DNA of 64,000 nt from assembly GCA_965204695.1 (NCBI GenBank), contig OZ242007.1, positions 992,001 to 1,056,000 on the forward strand, read 5' to 3'. Position 1 is the first letter of the stretch. Each line of letters begins with the position of its first letter. The notes beneath the pieces are model-generated. The model did not search any database and was not told where the DNA came from. It was given only the letters and a program-made list of their open reading frames with translations. The position numbers and the translations under genes are program-made. The DNA comes from JAHEKD01 sp965204695 (GTDB lineage Bacteria > Pseudomonadota > Gammaproteobacteria > Arenicellales > JAHEKD01). Positions 36,292 to 45,899 of this stretch are shown here, piece after piece.

Positions 36292-37662
36292 TTAATTTCG
36301 TTTCCGCACAACCTCTGGCAATATTCCGCCAGGGCTGAATCGTAGGACTAGCAATAATACCAGACCCATAAAAAATAAGCGCATATGTGGAGCATTTTCA
36401 ATCAGATGTGATTTTATGGGACTGCTGTCAGCCATCCAACCTGTTCCCCATTGCATTAACCATACACCCACGGGCTCCGCTTCAATCCAGACCAGCCAAA
36501 TCAAAAACCCACCCAGCACTGAGCCCATGTTATTACCGGAGCCGCCTACAATCACCATGACCCAAATCAAAAACGTGTAGCGTAAGGGCTGATAGCTGGT
36601 TGGCGTGAATTGCCCGTCTAGTGTAGTCAGCATAGCACCTGCCACACCAATCACTGCAGAACCGATAACGAATATTTGCAAATGCCGTTTGGTTACGTTT
36701 TTACCCATCGCACCAGCAGCTATTTCATTATCCCGAATCGCTCGCATCATTCTGCCCCACGGTGAATTCAATGCTCGGATACTTAATAGGAGAATGATTA
36801 TTAATACTATAGCGAATAAACTGCTGTAACACAGTTTAACGAAAATGCTGGAAGCCTCAATAACATGCTGCTTTAAAGCTGCTACTTGCTCAACCTCGTT
36901 TAATGCGTCTAGTGAGCTGCTGTGCCAACCTCTAACCAAATCAACAAACCAGGGACTATTTTGCAAATTGACCTCATAAGGCACCGGTCGTGACAAACCC
37001 GTCACATTTTTAACTCCACGTGTCAACCAATCCTCATTTTTTAAAATGGCGATGATAATTTCTGAAATACCTAGCGTTGCAATTGCCAGATAATCGGCTC
37101 GCAAGCCAAGCGCTACTTTTCCTATTAACCACGCAGCTCCCGCTGCCACAAAACCACCGATGACCCAGGAAAAAATAATCGGCATGCCCATGCCACCCAG
37201 AAATCCAGTCTTAGCCGAATCAATAGCTTCAATCGCAGAAACAGCGGGATCAAGAAAATAGCGGGTTAAAAACAACCCTCCAATAATTGTTAGCGTCAAA
37301 GTGATCATTCGACGCCTAGATGGTGGCAAACGACGGTAAAAATAAATCGAAAGTCCGATTGTTAATAAAAATGCAACTAAAGCTAAAACCAAATTACCCC
37401 AGCCAACCTGCCAGGCTGCTGCAATTGGCGCACGTGAAACTAATACTGCGCTGACACCGCCTAGAGCAGCAAAACCCATAACACCGACATTCAATAAACC
37501 CGCATAACCCCATTGCATGTTGACACCTAACGCCATCACTGCAGAAATCAAACAAAGATTGAAAATGGTCAAAGCAACTGACCAGGATTGAAACACGCCA
37601 ATTATTACTAACAATCCAAAGACAATTGTATAGGCAATAATTATTCTTTGAGTCGGGTTCAT
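36292..37662 (-). CDS. LivM-type ABC permease
   Basis: A 456-aa membrane permease of the LivM family (MQWGYAGLLNVGVMGFAALG; LGLRADYLAIATLGISEIII; MVIVGGSGNNMGSVLGGFLI). It is longer than many LivM proteins because of a central periplasmic insertion (about residues 210-270). It overlaps livH by 4 bases (ATGA), so the two are coupled. Partner of the fused LivGF ATPase. Confidence 0.9.
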   Translation of the reverse strand: MNPTQRIIIAYTIVFGLLVIIGVFQSWSVALTIFNLCLISAVMALGVNMQWGYAGLLNVGVMGFAALGGVSAVLVSRAPIAAAWQVGWGNLVLALVAFLLTIGLSIYFYRRLPPSRRRMITLTLTIIGGLFLTRYFLDPAVSAIEAIDSAKTGFLGGMGMPIIFSWVIGGFVAAGAAWLIGKVALGLRADYLAIATLGISEIIIAILKNEDWLTRGVKNVTGLSRPVPYEVNLQNSPWFVDLVRGWHSSSLDALNEVEQVAALKQHVIEASSIFVKLCYSSLFAIVLIIILLLSIRALNSPWGRMMRAIRDNEIAAGAMGKNVTKRHLQIFVIGSAVIGVAGAMLTTLDGQFTPTSYQPLRYTFLIWVMVIVGGSGNNMGSVLGGFLIWLVWIEAEPVGVWLMQWGTGWMADSSPIKSHLIENAPHMRLFFMGLVLLLVLRFSPGGILPEVVRKRN

Positions 37663-38672
37663 ATCACCTTGCCTTTTAAGATACCGGTTGGCCTAATCAA
37701 CAGCACCAACACCAAAATAATGAACGACACGGCAAATTTATAATCAGTCGATAACAATTGCAGCAATCCTTCTGGTGCCAGACTTTCCGGCAATAAGTAG
37801 GTAAACACTTTTTTATACGCATAAGTCACCGTGACTTCGGAAAAGGCAATTACAAATCCTCCTACTATGGCACCGAGTGGATTGCCGATTCCACCGACAA
37901 TGGCTGCCGCAAACATTGGCAATAACAATTGGAAATAAGTAAATGGTTTGAAACTCTTATCCAGACCGTATAATGTACCCGCGACGGTTGCGAGAACTGC
38001 GGCGATGATCCAGGTGATTTGCACGACTCGATCAGGGTTAACGCCAGACAAAAGTGCTAAATCCTCGTTATCTGAATAAGCACGCATGGCTTTACCAGTG
38101 CGGGTTTTTTGCAAAAACCAAAATAATAACATCACTGCAATAATCGCAACCAAAACGGTCAAACCCTGAGAGACTTTAATTGTTAAACCTTCATTCAAGC
38201 CAGTCATTGCTTTAAATTCACGAGCACGGATAATAAAACGTTCACCATCAGCAAAACGTTGATCGTCCGGGCCGATAATGAAACGCACCAATCCATTCAT
38301 CATGAACATCACACCAATAGAAGCGATCATTAACGTCACCGGTGGAGATTTATGATGACGGTAGTATTGATAAACCGATTTATCCACCACTAAAACAATA
38401 ATGATGGTAGCGACAATCCCAACAGGTAAAGCCAATAATGCCGTGGGTAATGGCCCAAGTGTTACACCTTTGGATTGCAGCCACCAGGTAGCCAGAATTG
38501 TCGCCATGGTGCCAAAAGCCATGGTGTCACCGTGGGCAAAATTAGCAAAACGTAAAATTCCAAACACTAGTGTAATACCAAGTGCGCCCAATGCTAGTTG
38601 GGCACCATACGAAATACCTGGCACAACAATAAAATTGAGCAATAGAACAATGGCATTGAGAAAGTCAGTCAT
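37659..38672 (-). CDS. LivH-type ABC permease
   Basis: A 337-aa permease of the LivH family with about 8 membrane helices (LGALGITLVFGILRFANFAH; LLSGVNPDRVVQITWIIAAV; AAAIVGGIGNPLGAIVGGFV). It starts 1 bp after the livGF stop and overlaps livM by 4 bases, giving a tight operon. Confidence 0.9.
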   Translation of the reverse strand: MTDFLNAIVLLLNFIVVPGISYGAQLALGALGITLVFGILRFANFAHGDTMAFGTMATILATWWLQSKGVTLGPLPTALLALPVGIVATIIIVLVVDKSVYQYYRHHKSPPVTLMIASIGVMFMMNGLVRFIIGPDDQRFADGERFIIRAREFKAMTGLNEGLTIKVSQGLTVLVAIIAVMLLFWFLQKTRTGKAMRAYSDNEDLALLSGVNPDRVVQITWIIAAVLATVAGTLYGLDKSFKPFTYFQLLLPMFAAAIVGGIGNPLGAIVGGFVIAFSEVTVTYAYKKVFTYLLPESLAPEGLLQLLSTDYKFAVSFIILVLVLLIRPTGILKGKVI

Positions 38673-38673
38673 T

Positions 38674-40194
38674 CTATCCTCCCAGAAAAGACCGTCTAAC
38701 TTGAGGATCAGCTAACAGAGCCTGGCCTGTATCTGTATAGCGATTCTCACCAATGACAAGAACAAACCCGCGATCAGCAATATTGAGCGCCTGCCTGGCA
38801 TTTTGTTCGACCATTAAAATCGAAACCCCAGTTTTTCTAACCTCCAGGATTCGGTCAAATAATTCATCCATCACTATTGGCGAAACACCTGCCGTAGGTT
38901 CATCCAACATCAATACTGAGGGCTGAGACATTAACGCCCGACCGACAGCCACCTGCTGCCTTTGACCTCCCGATAATTCACCAGCCAGTTGATCTTGTTT
39001 CTCTTCAAGAATCGGAAACAGACGATAAATCTGCTCTAATGTTTCAGTGTAATCATCATCACGCAGAAAAGCGCCCATCTCCAAATTCTCTCGCACAGTC
39101 ATTGATGTGAATACATTGCTGGTTTGCGGTACAAACGCTATTCCCTGAGCGATGCGGTCTTGAGTGGTCAATTCAGAAATGTCTGCCTCTCGAAGTCTTA
39201 CTTCACCGGAGCTAAGGTTCAACATGCCAAGCAAAGCTTTCATAGCAGTAGATTTACCTGCACCATTTGGGCCGACAATCACTGCGATCTCACCCTCATT
39301 CACATCGACTGTGCAACCCTTTAATATGTCAGCACCACCATAGCCACCAACCATATTTTCTCCAATCAGTGAACATTCCTTATCATTGATTTGCGATTTT
39401 TCCTCGTCAACAGTTTTAGTACTCGCTGGTTTGTTTTTAAGCCCTCTGCCTAAATAAGCCTCAATTACTTCTTCATTATTTTGAACTTCTTCGGCTGTTC
39501 CCTGCGCTAAAACCTTACCCTCAGCCATACAAATTACCGGATCACAGAGCCGGGCAATAAACTCCATATCGTGTTCGATCATACAAAAGGTATAACCTTT
39601 TTCCTGATTAAGCTTAATAATGGCGTCGCCAATTTCGCGCAATAAAGATCGATTTACACCTGCACCAACCTCATCCAAAAAAACTATCTTGGCATCCACC
39701 ATCATGGTTCGACCCAACTCTAGCAATTTCTTTTGTCCGCCAGAAAGATTGCCCGCCAGCTCATCTGCCACATGTGACATATTTAGAAACTCAATTACTT
39801 CCTCAGCTTTATCGTGAATCGTTTGTTCTTCTTTAGCGACTTGAGACCGCTTGAACCAAGTCTTTAGCAGATTCTCGCCTGACTGTAAGGCCGGTACCAT
39901 CATCAAGTTCTCAGTCACGGTCAAACGGGAGAACTCGTGTGCGATTTGAAAGGTTCGTAACAAACCTTTTTGGAAAAGCTCGTGTGGTTTTAACCCGGTT
40001 ATATCTTCATTATCAAGAAAGACTCTTCCATGGGTCGGCGTATATAAACCGGCGATCGTATTAAAAAGAGTAGTTTTGCCTGCCCCATTAGGTCCGATTA
40101 ATCCAGTAATCGAACCTTTGGCAATTTCAATAGACGCCCCATCAACCGCTTTTAATCCACCAAAATGCTTGGAAAGATTTTCAACCCGTATCAT
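38674..40194 (-). CDS. Fused LivG-LivF ABC ATPase
   Basis: A 506-aa polypeptide holding two complete ATPases. The N-terminal LivG-like half has Walker A GPNGAGKTT (residues 34-42), LSGGQKKLLELGRTMM and FLDEVGAG, where the usual aspartate-glutamate plus proline of LDEP reads DEVG. The C-terminal LivF-like half has Walker A GPNGAGKST (near 306), LSGGQRQQVAVGRALM and LDEPTAGVSP. A ~45-residue polar linker joins them. These are separate genes in most bacteria. First gene of the permease-binding protein operon. Confidence 0.9.
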   Translation of the reverse strand: MIRVENLSKHFGGLKAVDGASIEIAKGSITGLIGPNGAGKTTLFNTIAGLYTPTHGRVFLDNEDITGLKPHELFQKGLLRTFQIAHEFSRLTVTENLMMVPALQSGENLLKTWFKRSQVAKEEQTIHDKAEEVIEFLNMSHVADELAGNLSGGQKKLLELGRTMMVDAKIVFLDEVGAGVNRSLLREIGDAIIKLNQEKGYTFCMIEHDMEFIARLCDPVICMAEGKVLAQGTAEEVQNNEEVIEAYLGRGLKNKPASTKTVDEEKSQINDKECSLIGENMVGGYGGADILKGCTVDVNEGEIAVIVGPNGAGKSTAMKALLGMLNLSSGEVRLREADISELTTQDRIAQGIAFVPQTSNVFTSMTVRENLEMGAFLRDDDYTETLEQIYRLFPILEEKQDQLAGELSGGQRQQVAVGRALMSQPSVLMLDEPTAGVSPIVMDELFDRILEVRKTGVSILMVEQNARQALNIADRGFVLVIGENRYTDTGQALLADPQVRRSFLGG

Positions 40195-40301
40195 TTAGAA
40201 AGATTTGCTTGATATATTTTTTTCATGAACACAAACCTTAAATGATTTAAGCAAACTTTTGCAAGCAATTTTGCTTATGCTCGAGTTGGATATGGCTACG
40301 T

Positions 40302-40370
40302 CATGCCGGTACTGAATCCGTCATCCCGGACATGATCTGGAGTCGGCACAGGCTCCAACCGGTATCTCAA
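40302..40370. repeat. REP-like palindromic repeat
   Basis: Tandem degenerate GTCATGCCGG/GTCATCCCGGAC motifs and their complements lie in the gap between livGF and the PhyH gene. Same family as repeats near 45.9, 55.25 and 63.9 kb. Confidence 0.5.
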
Positions 40371-40418
40371 TAGAGAAATCGTGATCTATTCATAATGTCT
40401 TAGCGCTAAAACTGCTAC

Positions 40419-41222
40419 TCACTGAGAGTAAATAACCGGAAACCAATCTTCCCTTAATCTCTGTCCTTCAACCATATCATGTCCTGGAAAAGGTGGTGAT
40501 GTTCTTCCAGGTCGTGTAACGTAATGCGCATCATCGCCTACTAATCTCAAGGAAAAAGCCCTGCGTCGCTGACCTGTTTCATTACCTCGTGCACCATGAA
40601 GAGTTTTGTAATTAAATGCTACAGCATCTCCAGGCTGCATTTCCCATTCCATAATACTCATACCTTCGGCATCTGGATCAGGCACTGCCATATAGGCGTC
40701 TTCATCAGGATAGAAATCTTCTTCAGATAACCATCTGGTCGGCAAGACAGGTTTCTCCCATTTATGAGAACCTACTACACAGCGTAAAGACGCCTCTGTC
40801 ACAGAATCAACCGGACACCAAAAGCTAACGGTCTGTTCTCCTTCTACAAAATAATAAGGGGAATCTTGATGCCACGGTGTTGGCTTTGATGTTCCAGGTT
40901 CTTTGACAAGGACATGATCATGGAATACCTGCACCGATTCTGATTGCATAAGTTCAGCGGCAACATGACCGACGTTTGAGTTATAGATAACTTGTTCAAA
41001 TTCAGGAATGCGAGTCCAGTTACAATAATCATCAAAAAACCGACCTCCCTCACCCTCTTTGAGGTTCTCCGCTGCATAAGGACCCGGCTCTGTCATGTTT
41101 CGTTCAATACCGGCTTTTATTACATCAACCCAGTCACTAAACAAACCTCTGATCAATACAACACCGTCTTTTTGGTAAGTTTCAATCTGTGTTTTATTTA
41201 CATAATCGCTCTGCAACATCAT
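40419..41222 (-). CDS. PhyH-family Fe(II)/2-oxoglutarate dioxygenase
   Basis: A 267-aa dioxygenase with the iron-binding H-x-D in TPWHQDSPYYF (near 117-119) and distal His in TLHGARGNETGQRRRAFSLR. The fold and spacing match phytanoyl-CoA dioxygenase-like enzymes, which hydroxylate small molecules. Divergent from a LysR (41311) across a palindrome, and upstream of the liv-type importer on the same strand. So its substrate may be what that importer brings in. Confidence 0.87.
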   Translation of the reverse strand: MMLQSDYVNKTQIETYQKDGVVLIRGLFSDWVDVIKAGIERNMTEPGPYAAENLKEGEGGRFFDDYCNWTRIPEFEQVIYNSNVGHVAAELMQSESVQVFHDHVLVKEPGTSKPTPWHQDSPYYFVEGEQTVSFWCPVDSVTEASLRCVVGSHKWEKPVLPTRWLSEEDFYPDEDAYMAVPDPDAEGMSIMEWEMQPGDAVAFNYKTLHGARGNETGQRRRAFSLRLVGDDAHYVTRPGRTSPPFPGHDMVEGQRLREDWFPVIYSQ

Positions 41223-41234
41223 TAACTTCCATTT

Positions 41235-41264
41235 GAATTATCTATCAGGCATTTTCGATAATTC
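41235..41264. promoter_or_regulatory. Candidate LysR operator, spaced inverted repeat
   Basis: GAATTATC (41235-41242) and GATAATTC (41257-41264) form a perfect inverted repeat with a 14-bp spacer, between the divergent PhyH (start 41222) and lysR (start 41311) genes. Confidence 0.5.
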
Positions 41265-41310
41265 AGTGTCATAATGTCAAATAATAAATAAACATGTAAG
41301 TAATAGTATT

Positions 41311-42213
41311 ATGTTATATCCTGGGTTACGACATATTAAATATGTGATTGCAGTGGCAGAACATCGAGGAGTTAGTGCTGCGGCCAATAGCATCAACATT
41401 TCACAGCCTGCATTATCAGTTGCCATTGCTACCTTAGAAGAGCACCTGGGCCAACCGCTATTTATACGTCGCAAGGGTCACCCGTTGACGTTGACTTCAT
41501 TTGGTCGAGAATTCATAAAGCAGGCTACTGATTTAGTTGATCAATTTGAGCAGTTGCTTAACCCTAATGAAGTTATGGCTGAATATAAACGCCCAATTGT
41601 GCTGGGTTGTTTCGATGATCTGGGGCCGATAATTACAGGCCCAATTTCTGCTCTTATCAGACAACGATATCAAAATGTAAATTTGCAAATAGAGATGGGA
41701 AGCTTTGACTCGCTGATAGATAAAATGATTGCTGGTACGATCGATTTTTCAATCACCTATGATTTAGGCCTGGACGCTATATTTAATACTCAGCAAATTG
41801 CTGAAATTTTACCCCATGTCCTGATTTATCCAGATCATCCATTTAATAACCGTAAAAAAATCCGATTAAAAGATTTGGAGGCAGAATCATTAATCCTGGT
41901 CAATCAAGAACATAGTATCTGGCATATGACAAACTTGTTCCGGCAATATAACTTAATACCGAAAATTACCCATCGTATCGCCACCTTTGAAATAATGCGA
42001 AGCATGGTGGCTAACAAACTGGGAATTAGTATTTCATATACAAAATCTCAATCAAATACGAGTTACGACGGCAAAGAATTAATTTATAAAGAAATTGCTG
42101 ATAAGTTATTACCGCAGCCTATCGTCATTGCTTCAAATTGTAAAAACCCTTTGTCACCATTCACACAAACACTGATTAAGGAGATTGCGGGTATAAGAGA
42201 TCTCTTTTACTAA
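41311..42213 (+). CDS. LysR-family transcriptional regulator
   Basis: A 300-aa LysR protein. HTH in residues 1-62 (LRHIKYVIAVAEHRGVSAAA; INISQPALSVAIATLEEHLG), then an effector domain (RPIVLGCFDDLGPIITGPIS). Divergent from the PhyH dioxygenase with the palindrome at 41235-41264 between them; PhyH and perhaps the liv-type importer are its likely targets. Confidence 0.88.
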   Translation: MLYPGLRHIKYVIAVAEHRGVSAAANSINISQPALSVAIATLEEHLGQPLFIRRKGHPLTLTSFGREFIKQATDLVDQFEQLLNPNEVMAEYKRPIVLGCFDDLGPIITGPISALIRQRYQNVNLQIEMGSFDSLIDKMIAGTIDFSITYDLGLDAIFNTQQIAEILPHVLIYPDHPFNNRKKIRLKDLEAESLILVNQEHSIWHMTNLFRQYNLIPKITHRIATFEIMRSMVANKLGISISYTKSQSNTSYDGKELIYKEIADKLLPQPIVIASNCKNPLSPFTQTLIKEIAGIRDLFY

Positions 42214-42287
42214 CATCCAGGGTAACCATGTTAGTTCACATTAAGGTCACCAATAATTCGATTCAAGCAATAGCAGCAGTTTTAAGT

Positions 42288-42752
42288 TTAGTCGTGAAGA
42301 TCGATTTCAAACATGGGCAGGTATCTTCCGGGAATGCTTTGTGATTCTTTTTCGCCAGTCTTCAAAGCACCTGCTGTCAGATAAAATCGCTCAGCATTCG
42401 GATCGCCTTGAATAATCATTTTGCTAACAGCCATGCCCCTAGCTATTCCCTTTGCATGTTCAATCAATCTGCGTCCATGTCCTTCACCAATTTCGCTCGG
42501 ATCAACAAATAAGGCATCAAGGTCCGAAACATCTTCAGATAATTGCTTCAATATATAAAAGCCAATAACTTGATCATTATTTTTTAAAACGTAAGCATGA
42601 TGATCCTGTAACTCTTTTTCAGAGTACGACAACTCATCCCGACAAGCTTGCATAAAATCATCGGAATAACCCCAAAACGCTTTTGAACGAAAAGCTAACT
42701 CACCCAATTCTTTTGCTTGCTTAGGCTCTGCCCTTTCAATTATGTAGCCCAC
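42288..42752 (-). CDS. GNAT-family acetyltransferase
   Basis: A 154-aa GNAT N-acetyltransferase. The acetyl-CoA loop is GEGHGRRLIEHAKGIARGM (R/Q-x-x-G-x-G/A type, near 92-110), preceded by YVLKNNDQVIGFYILKQL. Start GTG 42752, 12 bp after the previous gene's stop, so the two are likely co-transcribed. Substrate unknown. Confidence 0.82.
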   Translation of the reverse strand: MGYIIERAEPKQAKELGELAFRSKAFWGYSDDFMQACRDELSYSEKELQDHHAYVLKNNDQVIGFYILKQLSEDVSDLDALFVDPSEIGEGHGRRLIEHAKGIARGMAVSKMIIQGDPNAERFYLTAGALKTGEKESQSIPGRYLPMFEIDLHD

Positions 42753-42764
42753 GTGCCGCGCCGA

Positions 42765-43352
42765 CTAATAAGCACTAGCTCTATAAGGTTGATGTGCGTA
42801 ATACTTTGGTCTGGAATCAAACCTGATATGCAACCAATCCACTCCACCACCTGCTGTGTTTAACCAGAATAGTTTATCTGAAAGCTTGCTTGAAAACGTT
42901 TGTGCAATAGTTTGAAGCATTCGATCTTTTTGTGTGTTAGGTGCAGTACGCAAAAAAGCCGCCAAGTGGGCATAATTGGCATCATTATCAAATGGTGTCG
43001 GTACAACCAAAGTTGCATCTCCACCCAAATTATCAAAAACTACAATTTCCTGCTCAGCTGCTTGCTCGAAATATTCCTCAAAAGGCACAGCATCTTGTGG
43101 ACGATCTAGCCACGGTGAATCAATTAAAACGAATTCAAAAAGTTGAAATTTATTTTGTATCGATATGGATGGTGTTTCGAATCTAAAAGCAGAAAACGGT
43201 GAATCGATCAATGTTTGTATCAAGAATGATCTGAACGATTCATTACTGAGCAAATGCTCAATCACTTGGTCATAGTTCAATACTGATTGACCATCTATCA
43301 GAACATATCTGTCTGTACCTGATTGTAGTTTTTTTATTTCGGTTTGAAACAT
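42765..43352 (-). CDS. Conserved hypothetical protein (DUF6940-like)
   Basis: A 195-aa soluble protein with no signal peptide. Conserved-looking segments are SFLIQTLIDSPFSAFRFETP, VVFDNLGGDATLVVPTPFDN, YAHLAAFLRTAP and WLHIRFDSRPKYY. It resembles proteins I know as DUF6940, which occur across bacteria and eukaryotes without an assigned role; I am only moderately sure of the family. Upstream of a GNAT gene in a short operon. Confidence 0.65.
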   Translation of the reverse strand: MFQTEIKKLQSGTDRYVLIDGQSVLNYDQVIEHLLSNESFRSFLIQTLIDSPFSAFRFETPSISIQNKFQLFEFVLIDSPWLDRPQDAVPFEEYFEQAAEQEIVVFDNLGGDATLVVPTPFDNDANYAHLAAFLRTAPNTQKDRMLQTIAQTFSSKLSDKLFWLNTAGGGVDWLHIRFDSRPKYYAHQPYRASAY

Positions 43353-43499
43353 ATTGTTACTAGTGGATTTAATAGTTAGGCATCAATTCCTAAAAATTAA
43401 TGCAAATTATCGCTTAAGTGTTTACTCACATCAATGCAGTTAATTTTGTTCAATAAAACTGCTAAAGTGAACACGGAATAGCAAATTAAATTAGATACT

Positions 43500-43850
43500 A
43501 TGATTAACTCTACAGAAAATAATCTTGATGCCGTAGTTGCCGCTCCCGAATCTCATATTGTTTTACTCGAGAATGAAGAAGTAAGAGTTTTGAAGGTGGC
43601 AATTCAGCCTCAGCATAAAGAGCCATTCCATACCCATAAATGGCCCAGTATTTTCATTATGCAACAACCTGCTCGCATCCGTTATTATGACTCAGAAGAT
43701 CATCTTGCTTATGAGACACCAGAAAATGCTGAATCTAAAAGGTTAGACACTGAGTGGCTTGGACCAGAAGGGTTACATGCTGTTGAGAACATTGACAGTC
43801 ATGTTTATGAAGCCCTTCGAATTGAATTAAAAAACAGTTCTTTCAAATAA
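43500..43850 (+). CDS. Small cupin-like protein
   Basis: A 116-aa protein of cupin character. Segments are VLLENEEVRVLKVAIQPQHK, then EPFHTHKWPSIFIMQQPARI, then WLGPEGLHAVENIDSHVYEA. Histidines in FHTHKWP and GLHAVEN could bind metal. Similar one-domain cupins are common and mostly uncharacterised. Starts as ATG 43500, divergent from the DUF6940-like gene. Confidence 0.7.
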   Translation: MINSTENNLDAVVAAPESHIVLLENEEVRVLKVAIQPQHKEPFHTHKWPSIFIMQQPARIRYYDSEDHLAYETPENAESKRLDTEWLGPEGLHAVENIDSHVYEALRIELKNSSFK

Positions 43851-43895
43851 ACCGTTTTATTTGAAGCTTTAAATTCAGCTCCTTTAACATGTTTG

Positions 43896-44351
43896 CTAGA
43901 AAATCTTGGACATAAATATGCTATTTGGGTCTTCTTTATAATTTGCGAAAGGCGGACAAATATTAAATCCAAATTTCTTGTATAAGTTAACAGCGGGAAT
44001 AAAATAATCCATCGAACCGGTTTCCAGACTCAATCGTTGATAACCTCTATTTTCAGCCTCAGTAAGAATGTGTTGTAGCATCTTCGATGCCAGCCCCTTG
44101 CCACGATAATCTGTTGAAGTACGCATGGATTTAATTTCACCATGATTGAGTGACAATTCTTTTAGTGCTCCGCAACCAACTAGTTCGTCCTGTTCCCACA
44201 TGGTCCAGAAAGTAATATCCGGTTTTTTTAACCCCTTGATATCAAGCGCATGTTTGCTTTCCGGTGGAGATATGGATTTCATATCCTTGATATGTTCTTC
44301 CAGAAAATCGGCGATTTCTGGCCCGCATAAATCGTCTATTCTTATTAGCAT
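43896..44351 (-). CDS. GNAT-family acetyltransferase
   Basis: A 151-aa GNAT protein of the YkkB/PhnO-like kind. Segments are ITFWTMWEQDELVGCGALKE, then EIKSMRTSTDYRGKGLASKM with the acetyl-CoA loop RGKGLA, then LETGSMDYFIPAVNLYKKFG. Substrate unknown. No operon. Confidence 0.86.
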   Translation of the reverse strand: MLIRIDDLCGPEIADFLEEHIKDMKSISPPESKHALDIKGLKKPDITFWTMWEQDELVGCGALKELSLNHGEIKSMRTSTDYRGKGLASKMLQHILTEAENRGYQRLSLETGSMDYFIPAVNLYKKFGFNICPPFANYKEDPNSIFMSKIF

Positions 44352-44416
44352 TCTAAAATAACATCCACGGGTTCTGGCAATTCATTTCTGGACTTAAACT
44401 GCGTAAAGTGATCCGT

Positions 44417-44929
44417 TTACTCTTTCGACCCCTGTTTAGCCTTTTTAGGCCGGCCACGTTTTGGGGCAGTTATTACAAACGTATCTTCTTCCGTAATGGC
44501 TGTAAAATAATCAGCTTCTTCTTTCAAGATAGCTGCAGTCGTCTGCTCGACAGCAGCGATTTCAACTCGTACACCCCTAGATTTCAGGTATCTGACCAGT
44601 TCTACGTAATCAGAATCTCCTGATAAAATTATAATTGTATCGACCTTTTGTGCGATCTGCGTAGCAAATATAGTCAAAGGTATGTCTGCAGACTTATGGC
44701 ATGGGACCACACTGCCATGAAAATTTTCATGTAAGCGCTCTGATAATTTTGAACTAATCTGTTTACCTTCACGAAAATAAATTAACCGGTTTAAAGCACG
44801 CTCATGCAGCAGTTTTGGAATTAGCGTGTCAAAATTCGCATACACATTTTTCTTTATTAGTTCTTGTAAACTGCGTTCAATGTTGTTTCCGTCTATTAAT
44901 ACAGCTACGTTTTGGTCAATTTTAATCAT
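44417..44929 (-). CDS. NYN-domain (LabA/PIN-like) protein
   Basis: A 170-aa NYN-domain protein. The conserved aspartates are in VAVLIDGNNIERSLQ (residues 9-23), ADIPLTIFATQIAQ and IIILSGDSDYVELVRYLKSR (GDSDY near 100). The C-terminus is basic (APKRGRPKKAKQGSK). Relatives such as LabA and limkain-like proteins are predicted RNases. Target unknown. Confidence 0.88.
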   Translation of the reverse strand: MIKIDQNVAVLIDGNNIERSLQELIKKNVYANFDTLIPKLLHERALNRLIYFREGKQISSKLSERLHENFHGSVVPCHKSADIPLTIFATQIAQKVDTIIILSGDSDYVELVRYLKSRGVRVEIAAVEQTTAAILKEEADYFTAITEEDTFVITAPKRGRPKKAKQGSKE

Positions 44930-44995
44930 ACAAAATAAGTATAGAAGATAAAGTTAATTCGGAATGTACATTACATTTGCTTTGAAATCCCGTAT

Positions 44996-45826
44996 TTAAT
45001 AGGCCCGAACCTTTTCCGCCCCTTTATATAAAATATCCGCCCAATTTTGATTGACCAAGTTTCGTTGTTTAATTGCAGTTTCATCCATATCGCTCTTAGG
45101 TCTTAATAGCTCAATCATATCCGGATGGTTGCACTGCCCCCGAATCGGCAGCCAGTAGTTCTCACCAATCACCTGGCTTCCACCAGAAGCAACATAACCT
45201 TGCAATGCAAATCCAACTCTGCGTTGCTTGCTTTTATTTGGTTGGGAAGCATGGATAACCTGCGCATTATGAATTGACATTTGACCTGGACGCAAAATCA
45301 AATCTACACTTTTGCTTAAGTCTAAATCTGGAATATTTTGCCCTCGAGTCAAAATATTATCTTCACTAAAGGTATCGTCGTGGTGCCGAATTCCATCTTT
45401 ATGCGTCCCCGGGACCATCGTCATGCAACCACTTTCAAGATTGCTGGGTGTCAATGCGATCCAGGGAGTTGCAAAGTTTTTCGGTTCAATGCCCATATAA
45501 GTGGCATCTTGATGCCAACTAACAAAATGCTTGGTTTGTGGCTCTTTGATAAACAATACGCTGCCCCACAAAGAAAAATCGGAGCCAAGCAAATCTTCGA
45601 TAGCATCAACAACAATAGGGTGATGTGCAAGTTCATCCAGGCACTTTAAAACCAAATGTGTATTATTACGATTCTCTGCATTCAAATGCTCTGGGTATTT
45701 TGCTTCTGCCTCCTCCAGCTGTCGCAGATACTCAGCGGCTTCCTCTTCAGACATAACATCAACAGGCAAAACAAAACCTTGTTCATGATATTGATCAATT
45801 TGTGATTGCGATAAAATTTTTCCCAC
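44996..45826 (-). CDS. PhyH-family Fe(II)/2-oxoglutarate dioxygenase
   Basis: A 276-aa dioxygenase, second PhyH protein in the window. Iron ligands: H-x-D in FVSWHQDATYMGIEP (near 105-107) and distal His in IHNAQVIHASQPNKSKQRRV. Closer to the marine 'phytanoyl-CoA dioxygenase' group than to ectoine hydroxylase. Start is GTG 45826. It stands alone; substrate unknown. Confidence 0.85.
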   Translation of the reverse strand: MGKILSQSQIDQYHEQGFVLPVDVMSEEEAAEYLRQLEEAEAKYPEHLNAENRNNTHLVLKCLDELAHHPIVVDAIEDLLGSDFSLWGSVLFIKEPQTKHFVSWHQDATYMGIEPKNFATPWIALTPSNLESGCMTMVPGTHKDGIRHHDDTFSEDNILTRGQNIPDLDLSKSVDLILRPGQMSIHNAQVIHASQPNKSKQRRVGFALQGYVASGGSQVIGENYWLPIRGQCNHPDMIELLRPKSDMDETAIKQRNLVNQNWADILYKGAEKVRAY

Positions 45827-45899
45827 TATACAGCCTGAACTATTTTATGGAATTTAGAGAGGCCACTATAGCAAAGTTAATGTGACAGTTCATCTTGAA

